NCBI GenBank assembly: GCA_035300505.1
Contig: DATGVJ010000232.1
Span: 1 to 8,279 of the forward strand
Reading direction: 5' to 3'
Origin: VAZQ01 sp035300505
GTDB taxonomy: Bacteria; Pseudomonadota; Alphaproteobacteria; Rhizobiales; Xanthobacteraceae
Length of the DNA stretch: 8,279 nt
In this document: in pieces, positions 1 through 5,983 of the stretch
How positions within the stretch are numbered: the first letter of the stretch is position 1
Layout of the letters: every line of letters starts with the position of its first letter
Notes under the pieces: model-generated
The model's input: the letters and a program-made list of their open reading frames with translations, nothing else
What the model was told of the DNA's origin: nothing
Databases searched by the model: none
Made by a program: the position numbers and the translations under genes

Positions 1-1443
1 CGGGACCGCGTCGTAGGGGTTACCCCACGGCGACGGCATCTTGTATTCCTTCATCCGCTCAGTCGCAGGGTCGAACACACCGACCGCGTTTCCGGCATAT
101 TCTGCAAACCAAAGGCGACCCTGGTCGTCGAACCTGCCGCGGCGCGGCCGAGTGCGCTGGTTGGGCGTCGTCCAGATCTTGACCTCGCCGGTCTTGGCGT
201 TGCGCATGCCGATGCTGTTGCCGCTGAACTCCAGCATGAACAGATTGTTGTCCTTGTCGGTCGGGTTGCCGTAGCCGGTGATCACCCGGCCGCCGGCGGT
301 CTTGGCCTGGCCGATGTTGTCCCATTTTCCGGTCTTGATATCGAGCCGGTAATGGTTGCGCGTCGCATTGTCGCTCAGCCAGACCTTGCCATCGATATAC
401 ATGTTGGTCGGCGTCACCTGGTTGGTCTGGGTGGTGAGGTCGAGCCATTCCTCTGGCAGCGGGTAGGTGGTGACCTTCTTGGTCTTGCGGTCGATCTTGG
501 ACGCGCCGCCCTGGTACGACATGCCGATCCAGAGATTGCCGTCCGGATCAAGCTCGATGTCGAGCGAGCCCTTCGGCTGCGCGGGCCGCAGCAATTCAAG
601 CTTGTAATCAGCGACCTTTCCGGTCTTCGGATCGAGTTCGCCGACGACCTGGTTGCCGAAATCGGAGTACCAGGCGTGTCCGTCGGCATCGATCACCACG
701 TCATGCGGCTGCGCTTCCTTGCGCGGCAAATCATATTCCGTGATCACGACCTTGGTGGCTTTGCCCTTCGGGCGCGGCAGCGTCCTGAATTCGTATTCGA
801 GCCGATCCGGATTGGCGATGCTCACCTTCTCCAGATATTCGGCCGCCTGCTGCATCTGGTTGGCCGCAACGCGCGGCCGCTCGCTGCGGGCGCCGCCCTG
901 CACGATCAGTTGCGGATGCAACGGGGTCGTTTCAGGCGCGTAGCGCCCCATGCGCGTGAAAACCTGTTTCCATTCTTGGGCGTCATGCGTCGCCGTGAAC
1001 ACGCGCTGGAGCGTGTGGCAGCCCTGGCAGTCGAGCATGAACGACGCCTTGAACGCATCTTGACCGGGGATACTGAGCATCCATTCGCCATTGGAAAGCT
1101 GCGCGGCGATGTTGCGAGCACGACCAAGCTTGATGTCGGCCGATGTACCGCTCGCCGAAACATCCACGCTCTTTGGCCCGGTCAACGTGTAGCCGATGGC
1201 GCGAGTCGAGATCGTATACTTGCCGGGTTCAAGCCTGCCGGCCGGGAAGCTGAACTCGCCCTTGTCGTTAGTCACAACCGTGGTGGTGACAGTCGCGCCT
1301 TCTTTCTTGGCGCTCACCAGCACGCCTTCCATCAGGCCTTCCTCGGCCGAGGAGACCTTGCCGCTCAACGTCTGCGCTTGCGCGCTGAGGGCACCCGCAA
1401 CCGTGAACACCGTGGTGGCGAGCAGAAATGTCCGAAATGTCAT
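1..1443 (-). CDS. Exported monoheme protein with carboxypeptidase-regulatory-like domain and Vgb-like beta-propeller (3' end missing)
   Basis: The minus-strand frame is open from an ATG at 1443 to the left edge: 481 codons and no stop, so the C-terminus lies outside the window. Residues 1-24 form a Sec signal peptide (hydrophobic stretch FLLATTVFTVAGALSAQAQ). Residues about 25-100 resemble a carboxypeptidase-regulatory-like beta-sandwich (SGKVSSAEEGLMEGVLVSA, then GEFSFPAGRLEPGKYTI). A single c-type heme motif, C139-Q-G-C142-H143, follows; Met165 is a possible distal ligand. From about residue 235 the chain has repeated propeller blades of the type DGHAWYSD, DGNLWIG, DGKVWLSD and QGRLWFAE, each followed by a D-x-K-T-G-like turn, as in virginiamycin B lyase (Vgb)-like and NHL proteins. 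The GGAGG site five bases upstream fixes the start. Seen: domains and heme motif. Inferred: a periplasmic redox or substrate-binding role beside the quinoprotein at 3823. Antibiotic lyase activity should not be assumed from the fold. Confidence 0.9.
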   Translation of the reverse strand, partial: MTFRTFLLATTVFTVAGALSAQAQTLSGKVSSAEEGLMEGVLVSAKKEGATVTTTVVTNDKGEFSFPAGRLEPGKYTISTRAIGYTLTGPKSVDVSASGTSADIKLGRARNIAAQLSNGEWMLSIPGQDAFKASFMLDCQGCHTLQRVFTATHDAQEWKQVFTRMGRYAPETTPLHPQLIVQGGARSERPRVAANQMQQAAEYLEKVSIANPDRLEYEFRTLPRPKGKATKVVITEYDLPRKEAQPHDVVIDADGHAWYSDFGNQVVGELDPKTGKVADYKLELLRPAQPKGSLDIELDPDGNLWIGMSYQGGASKIDRKTKKVTTYPLPEEWLDLTTQTNQVTPTNMYIDGKVWLSDNATRNHYRLDIKTGKWDNIGQAKTAGGRVITGYGNPTDKDNNLFMLEFSGNSIGMRNAKTGEVKIWTTPNQRTRPRRGRFDDQGRLWFAEYAGNAVGVFDPATERMKEYKMPSPWGNPYDAVP

Positions 1444-1448
1444 TATTT

Positions 1449-1453
1449 CCTCC
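1449..1453 (-). promoter_or_regulatory. Ribosome binding site of the heme/propeller gene
   Basis: On the minus strand GGAGG stands five bases before the ATG at 1443. It is the strongest Shine-Dalgarno match in the window and decides the start of this gene. Confidence 0.8.
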
Positions 1454-1770
1454 GTGCGAGTTGAAACGCGTCGACGACTTACCGGAAGCCGGAGCCTTGC
1501 ATTTTTCACCAGCTGGGGATAGGGCCTCGATGCCAAAGTTCGCAAGATGTCGCGACCAGTTCGAATGCAACGTGCGCCATCGGCGCCACGCGCAAAATCA
1601 TGTATGGTTGAATCCGGACCGAGGGTCGACGATGACTATGAGTCAATCGCGGCCGTCGCCCCCTGTTGCGACCCTTGCCCCCCTTCCCCATCGCTGCAAG
1701 ACTGAGGTACTTTGTTTTTCACACTGTCGGTGGCTTAGCGCGTACAACGCTTGAGCTTCAATCTGGACAC

Positions 1771-1790
1771 CGCGTCGTCTGCGTGACGCG
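1771..1790. repeat. Short inverted repeat upstream of the MBL-fold gene
   Basis: Perfect 6-base arms CGCGTC and GACGCG are separated by 8 bases, and end just before the GAAGGGA ribosome binding site of the gene at 1806. The repeat could be an operator or a 5' leader hairpin, but arms this short in GC-rich DNA may be chance. Confidence 0.3.
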
Positions 1791-1805
1791 CGAAGGGAAA
1801 ACCGA

Positions 1806-2900
1806 ATGACCGCTCATTCTCTTGTTGACAGTCGCACCATCGACCGCCGCGACGTACTTGCGCTCCTTGTGGGTGCTGGCGTCGTCTTGAATGACGTTTC
1901 CTCAACAGCGCAAGCGCAGACAGCTCCGAGGTTTAGCCCTGCTCAAGTTCTCAATGGAGCAGACGCCCGCGTATTTGCGTCGGATATCAGATCAGAGCTG
2001 AAACAGCTTGCGCCCAACGTCTATGCATTTGTTCAGTTGCAGCCAGCAGGCTGGAGCAGCTTCAACATCAGTAACTGCGGCGTCATTGCAGGAGCTGATT
2101 CACTACTGGCTATCGACGGAGCAGCAGCACCCCTGATGGCCAAGAAGCTTGTTGCCGCCGCCCAGCAAACGACGAACAAGCGATTCAGGCAGGCGGTCAT
2201 TACGCACTTTCACGGGGACCACACCAACGGAATTCAATTCATGGGCGTCGCGGACGTGATTGCACACGAACAGTGTCGTGCCACGATGGCGAAACTCGTT
2301 AGTCAGCCGAAACCGGCCAATTGGGCAAAGCGCGAAAACTGGGCGGATGGCAACGAGGATTTCAAGTTAGCACTTCCGAATCTAACCTTCAGCGAAAAAA
2401 TGACATTTTACCACGACGCCACTGAGGTTGAATTGATTTACCCCGGACTAGCCCACACTGCGGGAGACACGCTTGTCTACTTGCCCAATCAGAAAATTCT
2501 TTTCACTGGCGATATCGGAAGTTTTGGGGTTACTCCGCTACACGGTTCTGGCTATGCGACAGGTGTGATCAAGACCTGCGACAAGATCCTTGAAATGGAT
2601 GTGGAGACAATCGTACCGGGCCATGGGCCGGTTGGCGGGAAGGCCGAATTGGCGGAAATGCGTGACTATTTCATCCTTCTCCAGCGTGAAGGGAAGAAGC
2701 GCTTCGACGCGGGCGTGACCGCCGGACGTGCCGCGGCCGACATCGATCTTGGCAAGTACAAGACCTGGGCCGATTCCGACCGAATCTCGACCAATATGGC
2801 ACGCATGTATTCCGAATTTGGCGGGACCATTTCCCCCGACCAGGACTTTCCCGCGTTCGTCAAGGCACGGGAAGAATACACCGCTCTTGCGCGCCGCTAG
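1806..2900 (+). CDS. Tat-exported metallo-beta-lactamase-fold hydrolase
   Basis: The 364-residue product has all the metal-binding motifs of the MBL superfamily: H134-x-H136-x-D138-H139 (THFHGDHTNG), H217 (GLAHTAGD), D236 (FTGDIG) and H273 (PGHGP). A two-zinc hydrolase is therefore expected. The N-terminus carries a twin-arginine-like motif (DRRDVLALLVGAG, R14-R15) and an AQA cleavage site near residue 37, which suggests folded export to the periplasm. GAAGGGA lies about seven bases upstream of the ATG. About 120 residues after the last zinc ligand form a C-terminal extension of unknown role. It sits between the heme/propeller gene and the quinoprotein; MBL-fold proteins do occur near PQQ dehydrogenases (the quinoprotein relay type), but I cannot place this one in that family. 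A hand count gives about 48% GC over 2341-2520, against about 71% over 4501-4620 in the quinoprotein gene. The substrate is unknown. Confidence 0.9.
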   Translation: MTAHSLVDSRTIDRRDVLALLVGAGVVLNDVSSTAQAQTAPRFSPAQVLNGADARVFASDIRSELKQLAPNVYAFVQLQPAGWSSFNISNCGVIAGADSLLAIDGAAAPLMAKKLVAAAQQTTNKRFRQAVITHFHGDHTNGIQFMGVADVIAHEQCRATMAKLVSQPKPANWAKRENWADGNEDFKLALPNLTFSEKMTFYHDATEVELIYPGLAHTAGDTLVYLPNQKILFTGDIGSFGVTPLHGSGYATGVIKTCDKILEMDVETIVPGHGPVGGKAELAEMRDYFILLQREGKKRFDAGVTAGRAAADIDLGKYKTWADSDRISTNMARMYSEFGGTISPDQDFPAFVKAREEYTALARR

Positions 2901-3032
2901 GCGTTTCATTCGACGAAACCCAGCGAGCCGCGCGTTCCGAGTCGCAAAAATTGCGTCAGCCCATGCCAATTGCTTCCTTGACGTTATCGGCTCTAAAGTT
3001 GCTCATCGACTATTGCGGCGGAAGACGCGCAC
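2901..3032. other. Intergenic spacer with weak promoter-like sequence
   Basis: The 132 bases after the MBL-fold gene hold a weak hairpin (GTTTC at 2903-2907 and GAAAC at 2915-2919) without a T-run. A TTGACG at 2978-2983 resembles a sigma-70 -35 box, but no good -10 box stands 16-18 bases downstream. A promoter for the gene at 3033 is plausible, not shown. Confidence 0.35.
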
Positions 3033-3527
3033 ATGATTAACACGAGACTGATGATGCATGCTTATGTTTGGCGGGCCGGATGGGCCGTGATCGCAATTTC
3101 GCTGTGCACGGTGCAGGCGAGCGCTGTTGGTATAAGCCAAATCGTCCAATTCGCCCAGAATGTTTCCGGCAGCGGGACCACCGCGCCGGGCAAGCCGGCG
3201 GTGGCCGATGCGCCTGCCGCCGTGCCGGCGAATTCGCCCGAGCAAATAAGAATGGCGCAAACGGAACTCAAGCGGCTCGACTGCCTCAAGGGCCGTATCG
3301 ACGGTAAGCTGGGTGACCAGACCCGGCAGGCCGTGAAGAAATTCTGGACCAGTGCCAAACAGCCCGAGGCCGGAGTCAACATCACCGACGAATTGATTTC
3401 CGACCTTGCCGAGCGCGGCGCCGGGTTCTGCAGGCCGGCGCGGAAATTCTTCGCCATGGGGTTTCGCCCAAGGGCAAATTCTACGCAACCGACGTTGGTA
3501 CGCCCATTCGCGCCAGGAAACCGCTAA
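3033..3527 (+). CDS. Small exported peptidoglycan-binding-like protein
   Basis: The 164-residue product starts with a signal-peptide-like segment (hydrophobic residues 16-31, AVIAISLCTVQASA). A low-complexity Ala/Pro linker (about 48-68) follows. Residues about 69-130 resemble a PG_binding_1 repeat: EQIRMAQTELKRLDCLKG, then GKLGDQTRQAVKKF, the usual 'x-L-x-x-L-G-(Y)-x-x-G-x-x-D-G-x-x-G-x-x-T' pattern. Cys84 and Cys133 could form a disulfide. The Arg/Pro-rich tail (134-164) looks unlike a folded domain and may be a linker or the result of a frameshift. GGCGGAAG eight bases before the ATG supports the start; Met7 or Met8 are alternatives. It is probably periplasmic and may touch the cell wall. 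A direct link to the neighbouring redox genes is not evident. The family call is by motif reading only. Confidence 0.75.
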   Translation: MINTRLMMHAYVWRAGWAVIAISLCTVQASAVGISQIVQFAQNVSGSGTTAPGKPAVADAPAAVPANSPEQIRMAQTELKRLDCLKGRIDGKLGDQTRQAVKKFWTSAKQPEAGVNITDELISDLAERGAGFCRPARKFFAMGFRPRANSTQPTLVRPFAPGNR

Positions 3528-3554
3528 GCAGGACGGCACGGCTTGTCCAACGAA

Positions 3555-3655
3555 ACTCCGAATGGGCGGGTTCGGAGTACCGCCTTCACGGCGGCTTCGC
3601 CGCGGGCGGCCTTTCTTCCTTGAAGGAAGGACCGCCTAAAGGCGGGACTCCAAAC
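3555..3655. repeat. Nested palindromic (REP-like) element
   Basis: Outer arms at 3570-3586 and 3639-3655 match at 15 of 17 positions (GGAGTaCCGCCTT against its reverse complement AAGGCGGgACTCC). Between them lie two smaller hairpins: GCGGC-TTC-GCCGC at 3591-3603 and CTTCCTT-G-AAGGAAG at 3615-3629. A further perfect 8-base stem, ACTCCGAA (3555-3562) with TTCGGAGT (3571-3578), shares bases with the outer left arm, so the two pairings exclude each other. The nested layout fits dispersed palindromic elements of alphaproteobacteria. No poly-T run follows, so simple rho-independent termination is not supported. Confidence 0.7.
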
Positions 3656-3714
3656 GCGAAACATCCCATCCGTTGGTCAACCAGCGAATCACTGCTTAGT
3701 GGATTGCGTCTTTG

Positions 3715-3726
3715 GTGGGATCCCAC
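3715..3726. repeat. Perfect 12-base palindrome upstream of the quinoprotein gene
   Basis: GTGGGATCCCAC is perfectly self-complementary and ends about 97 bases before the ATG at 3823. It is placed where an operator could sit, but no regulator gene or second copy is in view. Confidence 0.3.
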
Positions 3727-3816
3727 GGCCGCCCTCTATGCCGCATGCTGCCGCAGGCGCCAGACGTTTCCATCTGCCCCAAGCTGTGGCATCGTCCGCC
3801 CAACAAGAGTGCTTTT

Positions 3817-3821
3817 GGGGA
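3817..3821 (+). promoter_or_regulatory. Ribosome binding site that bears on the quinoprotein start
   Basis: GGGGA ends one base before the ATG at 3823, too close for it, but seven bases before an in-frame GTG at 3829. By spacing, GTG 3829 may be the true start. The difference is only two residues at the tip of the signal peptide. Confidence 0.45.
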
Positions 3822-3822
3822 A

Positions 3823-5967
3823 ATGCCCGTGAATCGAATTGTCATAGCCACAATGGCTTGCGCTGCTGTCGGGTGCGCCACTATAGCGTTGGCGCCGACG
3901 GACGGCCTCGCACAGCGCGGCCCGGATCTCATCAAGCCTGCCGGCAAGGAGTGGCTCACCATCGGCGGCGACTGGCGCAATACCCGCTATTCCACCCTGA
4001 CCCAGATCAACCGCAACAATGTCAAGAATCTGAAAGGTGCCTTTGTGGTGCACCTGGGCTCGGGCCTGGGGTCGAAATATTCGATGGAGGGAACGCCGAT
4101 CGTCAAAGACAGGATCATGTATGTCTCGACCGGCAATGACGACGTCTTTGCACTCGACGCCCGGACCGGAGCGCTGATCTGGGAAAACAAGTCCGGGATC
4201 AATCAGAACATCAATACGGTGTGCTGCGGCTGGTCGAACCGTGGCGTTGCGATCGGCGAAGGCAAGGTATTTCTAGGCTATCTAGACGGCAACTTCGCTG
4301 CCCTCGACATGAAAACCGGTAAGACGCTCTGGAAGACGCAAGTCGGCCGCTGGCAGGACGGCTACACCATCGTGAGCGCACCGCTCTACCACAACGGCGT
4401 CCTCTATACCGGCATCTCAGGCGGCGATCGTTCTACGCGTGGATTTCTAGCCGCGCTTGACGCCAAGACCGGCCAGGAGAAATGGCGTTTCTATACGGTG
4501 CCGGCGCCCGGCGAATTCGGCTCCGATACCTGGCCGAAGCCGGACGATCGCGATCCCAAGCGCGCCAATGCCTGGAAGGTCGGCGGCGCGTCGGTCTGGC
4601 AGACGCCGGCAATCGATCCGGAGCTCGGCCTCATCTATTTTTCAACCGGCAATCCCGGACCGGAAGCCGGTGGCGTGGGCCGTGACCGGCCGGGCGATAA
4701 TTTGTTTTCGGCCTCGATCGTCGCGATCACGCTCGAAGGAAAATACGCCTGGCACTTCCAGCAGGTGCACCACGACCTCTGGGACTTCGACTGCCCGAGC
4801 CCGGTCGTGCTGTTCGACCAAGTGTACGAAGGTCGGATACGCAAAGGCATCGCGGAAGCCTGCAAGACGGGGTGGATCTACATCCTCGACCGCACCAGCG
4901 GAAAACCGCTGATCGGCATCGACGAGAAGCCCGTCGAAGTCGACCCGCGCGTGGCGTCGTCACCGACGCAGCCGATTCCACGCGGCGATGCCGTGATGCC
5001 GCAATGCCCGCAGGCGCTCGCGCCGTGGGTCACCAAGTGCATCTTCGGCGTGATCTATGACGAGCCGATCCTGATGTCGCCCGGCGGCAATGGTGGGGTG
5101 AATTGGTCGCCCATGGCCTATAGCCCGCGTACCGGCTATTTCTACGTCACCGCCGCCGACCGCCCACAGAGCCGCATCCTGCGCGGCCTCGGCAAGACGG
5201 TCGGGCCGGCGCTCGGCGCAAAGTACGGTGGGACGCTTACGGCGGTCGATTCCCGCACCAACAAGATCGCCTGGCAGAAGCGCATGCCCTATTCCATTGG
5301 CCAGGGTTCGGGCGTGCTCGCAACCGCCAGCGACCTCGTCTTCCATGGCGAGCCCGATGGCAACGCGCAGGCCTATGATGCCCGCACCGGCGAACTGCTC
5401 TGGCAGTGGCAGACGGGAGCCGGAGCAGACGCGCCCGCAATCACCTACGAGATCGACGGGACGCAATATGTGGCCTTCATGGTCGGCGGCGTATCGATCC
5501 AGACCACCTCGGCAAACAGCGACACGATCTGGGTGTTTTCGCTCAAGGGTTCGCCGGGCGACCGCCTCAAGCCATTTGCCGCACCGAAGCCGCCCGAAAA
5601 CGTCGTTGGTTTCAGCGGACCGGTCGCACGCAGCAATACCATCAAGATCGATGACTTTACTTATGGGCCGATCCGCACCACGGTGGCAACCGGGACTAAA
5701 GTGACGTTCTCCAATGCGGGCACACAGGCGCACAATGCGACTTCGTCAGAAGCCGGCGGCTTCGATACCGGCATGCTGGCTAAGGACGAATCCGCCAGCG
5801 TGACATTCAACCAGCCGGGAACTTATACGTATATTTGCTCGCCGCATCCTTCCATGATCGGGCAGATCATCGTTACCGGTCCGGCGATTGCGTCCGTGCC
5901 CGCAACTGTGGTGGAATCGAATGCACCGAAGTCAACCGGACCAACCCCGCCGCATGGCGTGCATTAA
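3823..5967 (+). CDS. PQQ-dependent dehydrogenase with fused C-terminal cupredoxin domain
   Basis: The 714-residue product starts with a signal peptide (cleavage near GLA, residue 30). Residues about 40-585 form the eight-bladed PQQ propeller: WLTIGGDWRNTRYSTL near the start; adjacent cysteines C134-C135 (TVCCGWSNRG), as in the vicinal disulfide over PQQ; blade motifs such as LDAKTGQEKWRF; and TGNPGP (N277). HHDLWDFD supplies the presumed catalytic base D321 and a second acid, D323. The metal-ligand position that is Glu in methanol dehydrogenases appears to be D202 (ISGGDRSTRGF). Residues about 604-686 are a cupredoxin domain with type-1 copper ligands H637, C672, H675 and M678 (QAHN; YICSPHPSM). 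The protein should oxidise an alcohol, aldehyde or sugar-like substrate in the periplasm, and the copper domain may take electrons from PQQH2. No CxxCH heme motif is present, unlike quinohemoprotein alcohol dehydrogenases. The substrate is unknown. Only 16 bases separate it from the ABC importer genes. Confidence 0.93.
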   Translation: MPVNRIVIATMACAAVGCATIALAPTDGLAQRGPDLIKPAGKEWLTIGGDWRNTRYSTLTQINRNNVKNLKGAFVVHLGSGLGSKYSMEGTPIVKDRIMYVSTGNDDVFALDARTGALIWENKSGINQNINTVCCGWSNRGVAIGEGKVFLGYLDGNFAALDMKTGKTLWKTQVGRWQDGYTIVSAPLYHNGVLYTGISGGDRSTRGFLAALDAKTGQEKWRFYTVPAPGEFGSDTWPKPDDRDPKRANAWKVGGASVWQTPAIDPELGLIYFSTGNPGPEAGGVGRDRPGDNLFSASIVAITLEGKYAWHFQQVHHDLWDFDCPSPVVLFDQVYEGRIRKGIAEACKTGWIYILDRTSGKPLIGIDEKPVEVDPRVASSPTQPIPRGDAVMPQCPQALAPWVTKCIFGVIYDEPILMSPGGNGGVNWSPMAYSPRTGYFYVTAADRPQSRILRGLGKTVGPALGAKYGGTLTAVDSRTNKIAWQKRMPYSIGQGSGVLATASDLVFHGEPDGNAQAYDARTGELLWQWQTGAGADAPAITYEIDGTQYVAFMVGGVSIQTTSANSDTIWVFSLKGSPGDRLKPFAAPKPPENVVGFSGPVARSNTIKIDDFTYGPIRTTVATGTKVTFSNAGTQAHNATSSEAGGFDTGMLAKDESASVTFNQPGTYTYICSPHPSMIGQIIVTGPAIASVPATVVESNAPKSTGPTPPHGVH

Positions 5968-5983
5968 TCAGCGTGGTGACAAC

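Larger units (their letters stand above)
1444..1805. other. Divergent intergenic region, 362 bases
   Basis: This stretch separates the leftward heme/propeller gene from the rightward MBL-fold gene, so it should carry promoters for both. I found no convincing -35/-10 pair on either strand. It includes a C-rich tract around 1658-1690 and two short hairpins (1571-1590, with a bulge, and 1771-1790). The open frames crossing it have no plausible protein content. Confidence 0.6.
3528..3822. other. Intergenic region with a palindromic element
   Basis: These 295 bases contain the nested palindromic element at 3555-3655, described separately, and a 12-base palindrome at 3715-3726. The rest probably holds the promoter of the quinoprotein operon, but no clear -35/-10 pair was seen. 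Frames open across it give Arg/Pro-rich products with no recognisable domains. Confidence 0.6.

Noticed and set aside
352..1464. 370-codon open frame on the plus strand
   Set aside because: It lies opposite the heme/propeller gene, which has a signal peptide, heme motif, propeller repeats and a strong ribosome binding site. The plus-strand product shows no domain.
1571..1590. Operator-like hairpin in the divergent region
   Set aside because: It needs a bulge to pair and has no second copy; chance is likely in GC-rich DNA.
2903..2919. Rho-independent terminator after the MBL-fold gene
   Set aside because: The stem is only five base pairs and no T-run follows.
3712..3822. Longer start for the quinoprotein at ATG 3712
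   Set aside because: The extra 37 residues are not signal-peptide-like and would bury the real signal peptide. The G-rich ribosome binding site is at 3817.
3868..3876. Lipoprotein lipobox (AAVGC) in the quinoprotein signal peptide
   Set aside because: The -3 position is Ala, not Leu/Val/Ile, and a standard cleavage site near residue 30 fits better.
4960..5733. 257-codon open frame on the minus strand
   Set aside because: It is antisense to the quinoprotein's conserved propeller and has no recognisable motif; this is usual in GC-rich DNA.
5888..5983. Longer start for the binding protein at ATG 5888 or 5954
   Set aside because: Both overlap the end of the quinoprotein gene and have no ribosome binding site. 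ATG 5984 follows the stop directly.
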